The notes under the pieces were generated by a model that ran no database searches, was not told where the DNA came from, and worked only from the letters and a program-made list of their open reading frames with translations. Shown here piece by piece: positions 43,624-52,348 of a stretch of DNA of 64,000 nucleotides (positions are counted from its first letter, which is position 1; each line of letters begins with the position of its first letter). The stretch is from Lutibacter oricola (lineage in GTDB: Bacteria; Bacteroidota; Bacteroidia; Flavobacteriales; Flavobacteriaceae): NCBI RefSeq assembly GCF_900106565.1, contig NZ_FNNJ01000009.1, positions 62,001-126,000 on the forward strand, written 5' to 3'. The position numbers were made by a program, and so were the translations under genes.

Positions 43624-46011
43624 ATGAAACAATTTTTAAAACCAAAAATTCAAAAAGCAAAGTTATTAGTAGCTTTTTTACTTATTGCAACCATTGCAAA
43701 TGCACAAGAAAAATTTACCATTTCTGGAAAAGTGGTAGACAAACAGGAAACTATTCCTGGAGCAAGTATTGTTATTAAAGGAACCAAAAAAGGAACTTCA
43801 ACAGACTTAAACGGAAACTTTAGTCTAAAACTTAAAAAAGGAACTTACACTTTAGTAGTTAGCGCCTTAAGTGAACCTAAAGAAGTTAAGGTTAACTTAA
43901 CAAAAAACACTTCAATAACTATTGATTTATCTAACAGTTTTTTAAAACTAGATGAAGTGCTAGTATCTGCGGTTCGGGTAAAAGCTACTTCTCCAGTTAC
44001 ACACAGTAATGTTTCTAAAAAAGAATTAGCAAAACGTAACTTAGGTCAAGACATTCCTATTTTAGTAAACTATTTACCTTCTGTAGTTACCACTTCTGAT
44101 GCTGGTGCTGGTGTTGGTTATACTGGAATTAGAGTAAGAGGTAGTGATGCTTCTAGAGTAAATGTTACTATTAACGGAATACCTTATAACGATGCTGAAA
44201 GCCAAGGTACATTTTGGGTAAATATGCCAGATTTTACATCTTCAGTAGAAAATTTACAATTGCAACGTGGTGTTGGTACTTCAACAAATGGTTCTGGTGC
44301 TTTTGGTGCTAGTTTAAACTTGTTAACCGATGCTGTTTCTGAAGAAGCTTACGGAGAAATTAGTAGTGCTGTTGGATCATACAACACCTTTAAAAACACT
44401 ATTAAATTTAGTACTGGAAAAATTAAGGATCATATTGAAATTTCTGGTCGTGTTTCTAAAATTGACTCTGATGGTTATATTGATAGAGCTTGGAGTGATT
44501 TGAAATCGTACTTTTTACAAGCCGCTTATGTAGATGATAATACATTAATTAAAGCATTAGCTTTTGGTGGTCACGAAAAAACGTACCAAGCTTGGTATGG
44601 TGTTACTAAAGATGAAATGGAAACTTTAGGAAGAACTCACAACCCATACACTTATAAAAATGAAATTGACAACTATAAACAAAATCATTTTCAATTACAC
44701 TGGAATCAAAAATTAAGTGATAACTGGTCTACCAATATTGGCTTAAATTATACAAAAGGAAAAGGTTACTTTGAACAATTTAAAGAAGGTGAAGATTTTT
44801 CTTTTTACAACATAGCACCTGTTACTATTGATGGTGAAACAATTGACGAAACTGATTTAATTAGAAGACGTTGGTTAGATAACGATTTTTATGTTGCAAA
44901 CCTAAATGCAACCTACAAGAAGAATAAAGTAGAATTTATATTTGGAGGGTCAATTAGCGATTATTCTGGTGACCATTTTGGAGAAGTTATTTGGGCAGAA
45001 TACCCTAGCAACTCATCAATAGATGGTAGATACTATGAAAGTGATTCTAAAAAAACAGATGCTAATATTTTTGGAAAACTTACTTATGAATTAAGTGATA
45101 AATGGACGTTATTTACAGATATTCAAGGAAGGTTTATAAACTACAATACTGGTGGATTAACTTCTGATAAAGATCTTATTGATGTTGATAAAGATTTTTC
45201 ATTCTTCAACCCAAAAGCCGGTGTAACTTTTAAGGCTAGTGATTTAAGTAGTTTTTATGCTTCGTATGCTAAAGCGCATAGAGAACCTAACAGAAACGAT
45301 TTTGAAAACGGTGTGGATAAAGCTGAAAAATTAGATGACTTTGAATTAGGTTGGAGATATAAAAATGATAACGTACAAATAAACACAAATGCATATTATA
45401 TGCATTATAAAGATCAGTTAGTATTAACTGGAGCTTTAGATGATGTTGGAGCGCCTATTAGAGCAACTAGTGGTAAAAGTTACCGTTTAGGATTAGAGGT
45501 TGATGCTTTATTTAAAATAGGAAATGATCTAATAATTCAACCAAACATTGCAATAAGCAGCAATAAAAATGTAGATTTTTTTGCTCCTATTAATGGAGTT
45601 CTTACTAATTTAGGTACTACCGATTTATCGTTCTCTCCTGAACTAGTTTTTGGAAATGCTTTTACTATTATACCTACAGATAATTTGCAGTTTTCTTTAC
45701 TTTCTAAATTTGTTGGACAACAACAAATGAGTAATTTAAGTGGAGCTGTTTCGAACACTGATTTATTGAGAGCATATTTTGTAAATGACTTAAATATTAC
45801 TTATAAAATTATTCCCAACAAATTATTTAAATCTATCACTTTAAATGCATTAATTAACAATATATTTAACGAAAGATATATTTCAAACGGATATTATTAT
45901 ACTTATGATGATACTTGGTCTTCAGCTACTCAAGTAACAACTATTGATGGTGCTGGTTATTATCCACAAGCCACTAGAAACTTTTTAGTTGGAGCTACTT
46001 TTAGATTTTAA
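43624..46011 (+). CDS. TonB-dependent receptor under TPP riboswitch control (thiamine uptake)
   Basis: A 795-residue outer-membrane receptor: signal peptide (about residues 1-27, ending ANAQ), a carboxypeptidase-D regulatory-like domain (FTISGKVVDKQETIPGASI...GTSTDLNGNFSLKL), a plug (DIPILVNYLPSVVTTSDAG; GIRVRGSDASRVNVTINGIPYNDAES) and a 22-strand-type barrel ending in aromatic FRF. The TPP aptamer upstream says it imports thiamine or a thiamine phosphate. It is expressed when intracellular TPP is low. Monocistronic, with a terminator after it. Confidence 0.93.
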   Translation: MKQFLKPKIQKAKLLVAFLLIATIANAQEKFTISGKVVDKQETIPGASIVIKGTKKGTSTDLNGNFSLKLKKGTYTLVVSALSEPKEVKVNLTKNTSITIDLSNSFLKLDEVLVSAVRVKATSPVTHSNVSKKELAKRNLGQDIPILVNYLPSVVTTSDAGAGVGYTGIRVRGSDASRVNVTINGIPYNDAESQGTFWVNMPDFTSSVENLQLQRGVGTSTNGSGAFGASLNLLTDAVSEEAYGEISSAVGSYNTFKNTIKFSTGKIKDHIEISGRVSKIDSDGYIDRAWSDLKSYFLQAAYVDDNTLIKALAFGGHEKTYQAWYGVTKDEMETLGRTHNPYTYKNEIDNYKQNHFQLHWNQKLSDNWSTNIGLNYTKGKGYFEQFKEGEDFSFYNIAPVTIDGETIDETDLIRRRWLDNDFYVANLNATYKKNKVEFIFGGSISDYSGDHFGEVIWAEYPSNSSIDGRYYESDSKKTDANIFGKLTYELSDKWTLFTDIQGRFINYNTGGLTSDKDLIDVDKDFSFFNPKAGVTFKASDLSSFYASYAKAHREPNRNDFENGVDKAEKLDDFELGWRYKNDNVQINTNAYYMHYKDQLVLTGALDDVGAPIRATSGKSYRLGLEVDALFKIGNDLIIQPNIAISSNKNVDFFAPINGVLTNLGTTDLSFSPELVFGNAFTIIPTDNLQFSLLSKFVGQQQMSNLSGAVSNTDLLRAYFVNDLNITYKIIPNKLFKSITLNALINNIFNERYISNGYYYTYDDTWSSATQVTTIDGAGYYPQATRNFLVGATFRF

Positions 46012-46032
46012 TTGGGAGAATTTTTATGAAAA

Positions 46033-46070
46033 CAAAAAAGGTCGAGATTTAATCTCGGCCTTTTTTGTTT
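46033..46070. terminator. Bidirectional terminator between TonB receptor and SQR genes
   Basis: AAACAAAAAAGG-TCGAGATT pairs with AATCTCGG-CCTTTTTTGTTT (one G-T pair), serving both convergent transcripts. Confidence 0.88.
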
Positions 46071-46084
46071 AAAACTTTTTTTTG

Positions 46085-47395
46085 TTAAACTTCAATTCCT
46101 TTCATCATTTTATTCCAATATAAATACGGAAGGCCGTACTTTTTAAGCATCCATAAACGCCAATGTTCTTTTGAAGAATCACTCAACAACATCGGGAATT
46201 GCTTTAATTTTGGATCTGGCATAAAATTCTTTTCATAATCAAACTCTGCCAAAACCATTTTTCCATAACCAGTAACTAACGGACAAGATGTGTAACCGCT
46301 ATACTCTTTTGTTGAAAGTGTTTTAGCTTCTACCATTTTTAAAATATTAGCAACAGCAACAGGTACTTGCTTTCTAATTGCAGCACCAGTTTTTGACGTT
46401 GGTAAGTTAGATACATCTCCAAAACTAAAAATATTGTCAAATTTAGTATGCTGCATAGTTTTAGAATTTACACTTACCCAACCAGTTTCTGCAGCCAAAG
46501 GAGAATTTCTTACAAAATCTGGAGCACATTGTGGTGGAGCCAAATGCATCATATCAAAATGAACTCCATACCTATCACCATCTTTAGTTACCTTTACATC
46601 TTTATAATTGTATTGAATATCTCTATCTAAAGAAGCTTCATCTCCATCTGCTAAAGTAACACAACCTCCAGCAGATAAGTCTTTATCAATTTCGTACCAA
46701 GCAATTTTCTTATCTGCATCAACTTTTACCAACTTATGGAAAAACCGCACATTAATATCTTTCCTATCTACCACATCCATTAAAGTATCTGCAATTATTT
46801 TAACTCCAAAAATTGAAGCACTAGGCAACGCAAAAACAACATCTGTTTTATCTCTCAATCCATTTTTCTTGAAATAATCTTCAGCTAAGTACATAATTTT
46901 TTGCGGTGCTCCTCCACATTTAATAGGCGTGTTAGGCTGTGTAAATAAGGCAGTACCTCCTTTAAAATTCTTTAAAGTTTCCCACGTATGTTTTGGATTG
47001 GTGTAATTACTACAAACAACACCTTTATCCATAGCTTCTTGAAGACCTTCTACCATTTCTGGAGCAATTTTTAAACCCGGTACAACTACTAAATAATCAT
47101 AAGTAAATTCATTCCCATTTTTGGTAATTACTTTGTTTAATTCTGGTTCAAAAGTTTCTGCAAACTCCTTAATCCAGCTTACTCCCTTTGGAATTAATGA
47201 AGACATTGGTCTTCCTGTTTTTTCAAAATTGTAGGTATTTGCCCCTACTAAAGTCCAAGCTGGTTGATAATAATGTGTTTCTGCTGGTTCTATTAAACCA
47301 ATTTCAATTTCAGAATTTTTCTTTTTAAGCATCGAAGAAACCATAATTCCTGCGGTTCCCCCTCCTATTACTAGAACTTGAAAATGTTTTGACAT
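46085..47395 (-). CDS. sqr: Sulfide:quinone oxidoreductase, type II (SQOR-like)
   Basis: A 436-residue FAD flavoprotein that oxidises sulfide and passes electrons to quinone. The FAD site is VIGGGTAGIMV (residues 9-19). The catalytic cysteines are Cys160 in PIKCGGAPQKIMYLAE and Cys371 in GYTSCPLVTGYGKMVLAEFDYE; both contexts match mitochondrial SQOR, which defines type II. The C-terminal GLPYLYWNKMMKG also fits. A third cysteine, Cys128, is in VVCSNYTN. It forms its own transcription unit with a Crp/Fnr-type palindrome upstream, and closes the sulfide island. Confidence 0.9.
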   Translation of the reverse strand: MSKHFQVLVIGGGTAGIMVSSMLKKKNSEIEIGLIEPAETHYYQPAWTLVGANTYNFEKTGRPMSSLIPKGVSWIKEFAETFEPELNKVITKNGNEFTYDYLVVVPGLKIAPEMVEGLQEAMDKGVVCSNYTNPKHTWETLKNFKGGTALFTQPNTPIKCGGAPQKIMYLAEDYFKKNGLRDKTDVVFALPSASIFGVKIIADTLMDVVDRKDINVRFFHKLVKVDADKKIAWYEIDKDLSAGGCVTLADGDEASLDRDIQYNYKDVKVTKDGDRYGVHFDMMHLAPPQCAPDFVRNSPLAAETGWVSVNSKTMQHTKFDNIFSFGDVSNLPTSKTGAAIRKQVPVAVANILKMVEAKTLSTKEYSGYTSCPLVTGYGKMVLAEFDYEKNFMPDPKLKQFPMLLSDSSKEHWRLWMLKKYGLPYLYWNKMMKGIEV

Positions 47396-47430
47396 GTAGT
47401 TGATTTTTTGTTAGTTATACTTTTCTGCGA

Positions 47431-47473
47431 GAAAAATATATAAAAAAAAATCGTTTAACGTGACAAACATCAC
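47431..47473 (-). promoter_or_regulatory. Promoter of sqr with Crp/Fnr-type palindrome
   Basis: On the minus strand GTGA-N6-TCAC (47460-47473) lies 21 bp upstream of a -7-like box TATTTTTC (47431-47438; one mismatch). The palindrome centre is about 41 bp before the expected transcription start, the class II activator position. The palindrome is also the tip of the hairpin that terminates the upstream gene. Confidence 0.55.
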
Positions 47474-47485
47474 ATTAAACGATTA
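47448..47485 (-). terminator. Terminator of the rhodanese-to-DUF2892 operon
   Basis: Minus strand: ATCGTTTAA-T-GTGA, 6-base loop, TCAC-G-TTAAACGAT, then a run of nine T. The stem is 9 plus 4 bp with one mismatch pair. It lies 22 bp past the DUF2892 stop. Confidence 0.8.
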
Positions 47486-47506
47486 AATCTATTTTTTAAA
47501 GAATTA

Positions 47507-47713
47507 TTAATTGTACTTACACGTATCCATTTTAAAAATACTATACAATGGACAACTTGCAGCAAATGTTGTTAAAACCATAATTGCCGAAAACACATAC
47601 AATACAATTGGCAACCAACTTGATTCAAATGTTGTGGAATAAGCAAAGTACCCAACACCAATAGCTAAAATGGTTCTAATAATTCTATCTGTAACGCCTA
47701 CATTTTTTTTCAT
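47507..47713 (-). CDS. DUF2892 (YgaP-like) membrane protein
   Basis: A 68-residue protein with two membrane helices (IIRTILAIGVGYFAYSTT; WLPIVLYVFSAIMVLTTFAA) and a C-terminal CPLYSIFKMDTCKYN. This DUF2892 pattern matches the membrane part of the rhodanese YgaP. Such proteins are repeatedly found with sulfur-transfer genes, as here. It may help pass sulfur or sulfide across or along the membrane; this is inference. It is the last gene of its operon. Confidence 0.85.
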   Translation of the reverse strand: MKKNVGVTDRIIRTILAIGVGYFAYSTTFESSWLPIVLYVFSAIMVLTTFAASCPLYSIFKMDTCKYN

Positions 47714-47771
47714 TTTTTTCTAATTGATAAATTCTACTTTAAATTACAAAAAAAACTTTCAAAATAAAAAA

Positions 47772-48047
47772 TTATTTTTCTGTTGACATTCTTCCTGTTG
47801 CACAACTTACAAATGATTTTGCTTTATGTATTACCGTATTAGCATCACCAACTTCTGGATATCCCATACTTGATAATTTTTGTTTTACTACTTCTAAAAC
47901 TGCTTCATTATCAATTTCAACCAATACTTTTGAAGTTTCTAAATCTACATCAACAACACTTACTCCATCAATACCCAATATTCCTTTTTTTATTGAATTG
48001 GCGCAACCACCACATTTTAAGTTTACTATTTCTATATTTTGTTTCAT
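47772..48047 (-). CDS. Heavy-metal-associated (HMA) domain protein
   Basis: A 91-residue protein. Residues 1-70 are a ferredoxin-like HMA fold with the metal-binding loop LKCGGCANSIKKG (Cys12, Cys15), typical of copper chaperones and CopZ. The C-terminal tail adds KSFVSCATGRM with a further cysteine. It could be a copper/zinc chaperone; its place among sulfide genes suggests handling of thiophilic metals or sulfur. Which metal it binds cannot be told from sequence. Confidence 0.88.
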   Translation of the reverse strand: MKQNIEIVNLKCGGCANSIKKGILGIDGVSVVDVDLETSKVLVEIDNEAVLEVVKQKLSSMGYPEVGDANTVIHKAKSFVSCATGRMSTEK

Positions 48048-48078
48048 TATATCTAATTTTATATATTAATAGTCGTAT

Positions 48079-48243
48079 TTAGGAGTGTCCCTTTACAACT
48101 ATTTTCATCACCTTCAAATTTAGTTTAAAAAAATTGAAAATTTGAATTATAAAACACGACCTCATAAACTTTACCATTCTTGTTGGTTCAGTTCCAAAAG
48201 ACATATTACTGTACGGTATATTTTTATCTGTAATTTTACTCAT
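48079..48243 (-). CDS. Small basic protein in the sulfide operon, 54 residues
   Basis: ATG at 48241-48243, TAA at 48079-48081. The peptide starts MSKITDKNIPYSNMSFG, contains EPTRMVKFMRSCF and continues with a hydrophobic-basic helix (IIQIFNFFKLNLKVMKIVVKG). It fills the gap between the two neighbouring genes, 12 bp after the SQR-like stop. The operon context and amphipathic make-up support it being real. I do not recognise a named family. Confidence 0.5.
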   Translation of the reverse strand: MSKITDKNIPYSNMSFGTEPTRMVKFMRSCFIIQIFNFFKLNLKVMKIVVKGHS

Positions 48244-48255
48244 AATTTTAATTTT

Positions 48256-49713
48256 TTATTCAGGAATTAACCACCAAAAAGGTTTTGCTTTTGCTTTATA
48301 AATAAACATGTAATGCATAAATAATTTCATCCAATGTCCTGCGGTACCCACAACTCCAACGGTATCATTAATATTTCTTCCCCATTTTGGATATTTTTCC
48401 CAATCTTGTACAATTGGATTCACAGTCATAACAGCTGCTTGTCCTTTACGTATTCCATAACCTGCAGAAACAATACAAGCTGCACCCATTTTAGCCATAG
48501 AAGCTTCGTGTGGATGTTCAATTTTACCCGTTTTTATTTGATGAATAATATTTTGAGCTGTAATTTTTCCAATTACTCCAGATGGCATTCCTGTACGCGG
48601 TGGCGTTGGAAAAATTTTTGTTCCATTTGGACTTTGCATTGGTTTAGAAATACCGTGTGGTGGTGCAAAAGCGATACCTGCTGCATATACATTTTTATAA
48701 GCACTGCTTTGGTAATTTAGAGGCCAATCTTTAGCGCTCCATTCTTCAAAAGGTTTTACAGTATAATCTGCATCAACTTTCATCATTCCATTAGCAGCAA
48801 AAACAATTTCACTAATATCGTTACCTTCTTTTCCGAAGGCTTTCATTCCAGCACCAGAAAAACCAGGAATAAGCATCGCAAAATCGAATTCTTTCGTTTT
48901 TAGTTCGCCTTTTAAATTTTCGTAATGAACAACACCTTCTTCAACCTTAGAAACTCCAGCTTGCTTTATCCAACGAACACCATATTCTTTTAAAATAGAT
49001 TCGGTAAATATTTTTGTGGGAGTAATGTATCCATTTCGTTTTATATAGGCTCCACCCATTCCAAAATCACCTAATTCATACTCATTGGTAATCCACCATA
49101 AATCTGCTAAATGATTTAATTTTCTTTTATTTATTTCGAAAGCAATATTTAATATATACTCGAAGGCTGCCCCTTGGCAAGTTGCTAATGGATGACCGGT
49201 ACCTATTAAAAATGTTTGCCTTTCGCCATTTTCCATTTTTTTGAAAGACTCTTGTAAGTTATCCCAGGCGTGTGCAGCGTGGTCATAAGTACAAACTGAT
49301 TGGGTAAACTTTTTTGGACCAAGTCCTTCAGTTCCTTCAAAATTTAGTTTTGGCCCAGTTGCGTTTATTAAATAATCGTAAGTAACTTTTTCAACAGTAT
49401 CTTTCTTTTCTTCAGAAACATATTTAATAGTTACATAACCTTTATCATTCTCTTTGTCTCCTTCTGGATGAATAGAAACACCCAAAGCTTGCTTATAATT
49501 AACTCCCATTTTTTTATAAACAGGTGCCAACTTAAATTTAACCTGATCTGGGGTCATTAAACCTACTCCTACCCAAATATTTGAAGGTACCCATTGAAAA
49601 TTACTATTAGGCGAAACCATAACAACTTCGTGTCCTTTTTTTAAGTATTTACTTAAATAAGAAACGGCAGTATGTCCTGAAATTCCTGCTCCTAAAACAA
49701 CAACTTTAGCCAT
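48256..49713 (-). CDS. SQR-family FAD-dependent oxidoreductase (second homologue)
   Basis: A 485-residue flavoprotein of the sulfide:quinone reductase/flavocytochrome superfamily: FAD site VVLGAGISGHTAV near the N-terminus, YDYLINATGPKLNF near residue 113, and ATCQGAAFEYI near 180. The C-terminal part has AAGIAFAPPHG and a hydrophobic amphipathic end (LFMHYMFIYKAKAKPFWWLIPE) suited to membrane attachment. Cysteines in QSVCTYDH, ATCQG and GAACIVSAG are candidate redox residues. It resembles type III SQRs more than the other homologue does, but the exact type needs a tree. It lies in the operon after the haem lipoprotein. Confidence 0.85.
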   Translation of the reverse strand: MAKVVVLGAGISGHTAVSYLSKYLKKGHEVVMVSPNSNFQWVPSNIWVGVGLMTPDQVKFKLAPVYKKMGVNYKQALGVSIHPEGDKENDKGYVTIKYVSEEKKDTVEKVTYDYLINATGPKLNFEGTEGLGPKKFTQSVCTYDHAAHAWDNLQESFKKMENGERQTFLIGTGHPLATCQGAAFEYILNIAFEINKRKLNHLADLWWITNEYELGDFGMGGAYIKRNGYITPTKIFTESILKEYGVRWIKQAGVSKVEEGVVHYENLKGELKTKEFDFAMLIPGFSGAGMKAFGKEGNDISEIVFAANGMMKVDADYTVKPFEEWSAKDWPLNYQSSAYKNVYAAGIAFAPPHGISKPMQSPNGTKIFPTPPRTGMPSGVIGKITAQNIIHQIKTGKIEHPHEASMAKMGAACIVSAGYGIRKGQAAVMTVNPIVQDWEKYPKWGRNINDTVGVVGTAGHWMKLFMHYMFIYKAKAKPFWWLIPE

Positions 49714-49716
49714 AAT

Positions 49717-50283
49717 TTAATTATTAAATGTTATACTCCATACTCCTCTAATATCACCTTCACTGTAACCAGTAGCAATATCAAAAGGATATATAGTTTT
49801 TATAATAGAGTCTGTTTTGGCTGTCATAGTTTCGTTTACTTTACCATGACATGTTAAGCATTTTGCTTGAATTTTTATTGGAGCATAAAACTGCTTATTT
49901 CCTTCGGCATCGATTTCAACAAATGGTTTTGTTTCTTTTTTTTCAGAATTTAGTTGCTTGTACATATCAATAACTTCCAATTCTCTTACAGTTGGTTCTA
50001 TTTTACAACTTCTTAATTGATCTGAGGATCTTTTAATTATTGCATTATGCTCTTTAGATAGTTCTCCTAAAATATTTCTAGCTTCTTCTTTACAAAAAGG
50101 AATTGCTTTCGCTGGCCCACCTGCTTTCATTTGAGTCATTAAATTAGAGCTCAACTCTTTAAATGATGCTTGTGCTATTTCTTTTCCTTTTAATGTATAT
50201 TCTTGCTTCTCTTTTTCAGAAAAACCTTTAGTACAAGCTACAAGGCTTATAAGTGCTAATATTAATACTAAATTCTTTATCAT
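49717..50283 (-). CDS. Haem c lipoprotein (DUF3365/Tll0287-like)
   Basis: A 188-residue lipoprotein with lipobox LISLVAC (Cys17). A single haem c site CLTCHG (Cys142, Cys145, His146) sits in a PAS-like Tll0287/DUF3365 domain, with FYAPIKIQAKCLTCHG and DIRGVWSITF at the end. It is probably periplasmic and could take electrons from sulfur oxidation or sense redox state. It is 3 bp upstream of the SQR-like gene and 2 bp downstream of the rhodanese. Confidence 0.88.
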   Translation of the reverse strand: MIKNLVLILALISLVACTKGFSEKEKQEYTLKGKEIAQASFKELSSNLMTQMKAGGPAKAIPFCKEEARNILGELSKEHNAIIKRSSDQLRSCKIEPTVRELEVIDMYKQLNSEKKETKPFVEIDAEGNKQFYAPIKIQAKCLTCHGKVNETMTAKTDSIIKTIYPFDIATGYSEGDIRGVWSITFNN

Positions 50284-50285
50284 AA

Positions 50286-50696
50286 TTATTTAACAATTTT
50301 AAATTTATTTTTATGCCAATTAGATATTCCTCCATGTAGATCGTAAATTAATGTAAACCCGGCATTGGCTAGTTTTTTAGATGCTGAAGAAGTTCTACTA
50401 CCAGAACGACAATAAATAAAAATTGCCTTTGATTTATCATATTTTGCCATTTGAGTTAAAAAAGCTTTATCGAAATAATTAACATTTACTGCTCCTTCTA
50501 AATGCCCTTGTTCAAATTCTCTTGGGGTTCTAATATCAATTAAAATATTATCATCTAATTTACTGTTAAAATCTTGAGGAGTTACTCTATTAATTTCTCC
50601 ATTTTGAGTAACAGTTTTAGAGGGTTTTGAATTATTACAACTAAATGCAATAAATGTAACTAACACTATAAAAGGTAGTTTTAAATATTTTTTCAT
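50286..50696 (-). CDS. Rhodanese-domain lipoprotein
   Basis: A 136-residue lipoprotein (lipobox FIAFSC, Cys20) with one rhodanese domain. The active-site loop is IYCRSGSRTSSAS with Cys96, preceded by ILIDIRTPREFEQGHLEGAVNV. It should move sulfane sulfur in the periplasm. It is the first gene of the operon that continues through the haem lipoprotein, SQR-like protein, small ORF, HMA protein and DUF2892. A regulated promoter precedes it. Confidence 0.92.
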   Translation of the reverse strand: MKKYLKLPFIVLVTFIAFSCNNSKPSKTVTQNGEINRVTPQDFNSKLDDNILIDIRTPREFEQGHLEGAVNVNYFDKAFLTQMAKYDKSKAIFIYCRSGSRTSSASKKLANAGFTLIYDLHGGISNWHKNKFKIVK

Positions 50697-50710
50697 GTTT
50701 TTGATTTTTA

Positions 50711-50754
50711 CAAATGTAATTTTACCTGTACTATGTTCTAGTAACTAAAGTTAC
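50711..50754 (-). promoter_or_regulatory. Promoter of the rhodanese operon with Crp/Fnr-type palindrome
   Basis: The perfect palindrome GTAAC-TTTA-GTTAC (minus strand; GTAA-N6-TTAC at 50741-50754) lies 22 bp upstream of a consensus -7 box TACATTTG (50711-50718). The start codon is 15 bp further on. Confidence 0.65.
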
Positions 50755-50761
50755 TAAAAAC

Positions 50762-50794
50762 AAAAAAGAGAGTTTAAAATAAACTCTCTTTTTT
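50762..50794 (-). terminator. Terminator of the CstB-like gene
   Basis: AAAAAAGAGAGTTT, a 5-base loop, AAACTCTCTTTTTT; 21 bp past the stop, just upstream of the regulated promoter of the next operon. Confidence 0.85.
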
Positions 50795-50814
50795 AATATT
50801 AAACTCTAAAAGTC

Positions 50815-52233
50815 TTATAATAATGTTGTTGGGCAAACATAATCTGTTAATGATGCGCCAATTTCTTTTAAAGCTTTAAAACCACCTCTAACATCTGTTA
50901 CTTTTTTAACTCCGTTAGCTTTAAAAATTGAAGCTGCAATAAGTGAACGATATCCACTTGCGCAGTGTAAAAAATATTCTTTTTCTGAATCTATTTCCGC
51001 AAAATTATTGTGTATAAAATCTAAAGGAAAGTTATTAACTCCAACTACGTGTTCAGATAAATATTCCGATTCTTTTCTAACATCAGTTGGTGCTTCCATT
51101 TCTCCTTTTTCAAGTTTATTTTTGAAATCCTCAGCAGAAATAGAACCAATTTTATCTATAGCATAACCTGCAGCTTTCCACGCTTCTAATCCACCATTTA
51201 AATACCCTAAAGTATTGTCATACCCAACTCTTGAAAAACGAGTAACAACTTCTTCTTCTGTTCCTTTATCTGCAATAAAAATTATTTTCTGGTTAATATC
51301 TTTTATTAAAGCTCCTACCCAAGGTGCAAAACTTCCTCCAATACCAATAAACCAAGCTCCTGGTACAGTTCCTTTAGTTGTATATGCTTCTTTAGAGCGA
51401 GTATCAACAATTAAAACATCTTGTTTTTCGCTCATTTCTTTAAACATTTCAGCATTTATAGCTGTTGTTCCTCTTTTAATAATTTCATCAATACTAATGT
51501 TAATACCTTTATTCATTTTTACATTATTCGGAAAATACTGTGGAGGCTGAACTAAACCTGTGGTAACCTCTTTTATAAATTCCTCCTTAGTCATATCTGC
51601 ACGTAAGGCATAGTTAGTTTTCTTTTGATTTCCTAGGGTGTCAAAAGTATCCGAACTCATATTTTTTCCACAAGCAGAACCCGCACCGTGATTTGGGTAT
51701 ACAATAATATCATCAGGTAAAGTCATTATTTTATTTCTTAATGAATCAAATAAATGTCCTGCCAAATCTTCTTGTGTAATTGAACCTGATTTAACTGCTA
51801 AATCTGGTCTTCCAACATCTCCAATAAATAAGCAATCTCCTGTACAAACACATGGCGTATTCCCTTCTTCATCTGTAATTAAATAAGATGAGGACTCCAT
51901 TGTATGCCCTGGTGTATGCAGCAATGTTATTTTACCATTTCCTAACTTAAACTCTTCACCATCTTTACCCTGGTGAATATCGTAATTAGGATTTGCATTA
52001 GGACCAAAAACAATAGTTGCTCCAGTTTTTTTAGCTAAATCTACTTGTCCAGAAACAAAATCTGCGTGAAAATGAGTTAAGAATACATATTTAATTTTGG
52101 CTCCATTTGCTTTAGCCATTTCAATATATGGTTCTGTTTCTCTTAATGGGTCAATTATGGCTGCTTCTCCATTAGACTCTATGTAATAAGCCATTTCTGC
52201 CAAACATCCGGTAAATAACTGTTCTACTTTCAT
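50815..52233 (-). CDS. Persulfide dioxygenase-rhodanese fusion (CstB-like)
   Basis: A 472-residue three-domain protein. Residues 1-235 form an ETHE1-type metallo-beta-lactamase fold with THFHADF (His54, His56, Asp58), HTPGHTMES and GDCLFIGDVGRPDL. Residues about 255-355 are a rhodanese domain whose catalytic position reads IADKGTEE with no cysteine, so it is inactive. Residues about 365-472 are a second rhodanese with active Cys424 in LHCASGYRS. This order matches Staphylococcus CstB, which turns persulfides and sulfite into thiosulfate. It is a single-gene unit with its own palindrome-bearing promoter. Confidence 0.9.
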   Translation of the reverse strand: MKVEQLFTGCLAEMAYYIESNGEAAIIDPLRETEPYIEMAKANGAKIKYVFLTHFHADFVSGQVDLAKKTGATIVFGPNANPNYDIHQGKDGEEFKLGNGKITLLHTPGHTMESSSYLITDEEGNTPCVCTGDCLFIGDVGRPDLAVKSGSITQEDLAGHLFDSLRNKIMTLPDDIIVYPNHGAGSACGKNMSSDTFDTLGNQKKTNYALRADMTKEEFIKEVTTGLVQPPQYFPNNVKMNKGINISIDEIIKRGTTAINAEMFKEMSEKQDVLIVDTRSKEAYTTKGTVPGAWFIGIGGSFAPWVGALIKDINQKIIFIADKGTEEEVVTRFSRVGYDNTLGYLNGGLEAWKAAGYAIDKIGSISAEDFKNKLEKGEMEAPTDVRKESEYLSEHVVGVNNFPLDFIHNNFAEIDSEKEYFLHCASGYRSLIAASIFKANGVKKVTDVRGGFKALKEIGASLTDYVCPTTLL

Positions 52234-52280
52234 AATTAACTAGTTTTTAAATTATTAATTTTTTTAGGTTGTAGTGTTTT

Positions 52281-52324
52281 CAAAACTACATGTTCAAATA
52301 TTATCTGTTTGTAACCGTGGTTAC
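52281..52324 (-). promoter_or_regulatory. Promoter of the CstB-like gene with Crp/Fnr-type palindrome
   Basis: TGTAACC-GT-GGTTACA is a perfect 16-bp palindrome (core GTAA-N6-TTAC at 52311-52324), 22 bp upstream of the consensus -7 box TAGTTTTG (52281-52288) on the minus strand. Confidence 0.65.
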
Positions 52325-52348
52325 ACATCTATAAACTTTAAGATTTTT

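Noticed and set aside
46448..48720. Several plus-strand frames of 60-128 codons
   Set aside because: All are antisense to SQR, HMA and SQR-like genes and give low-complexity Ser/Ile/Phe-rich products.
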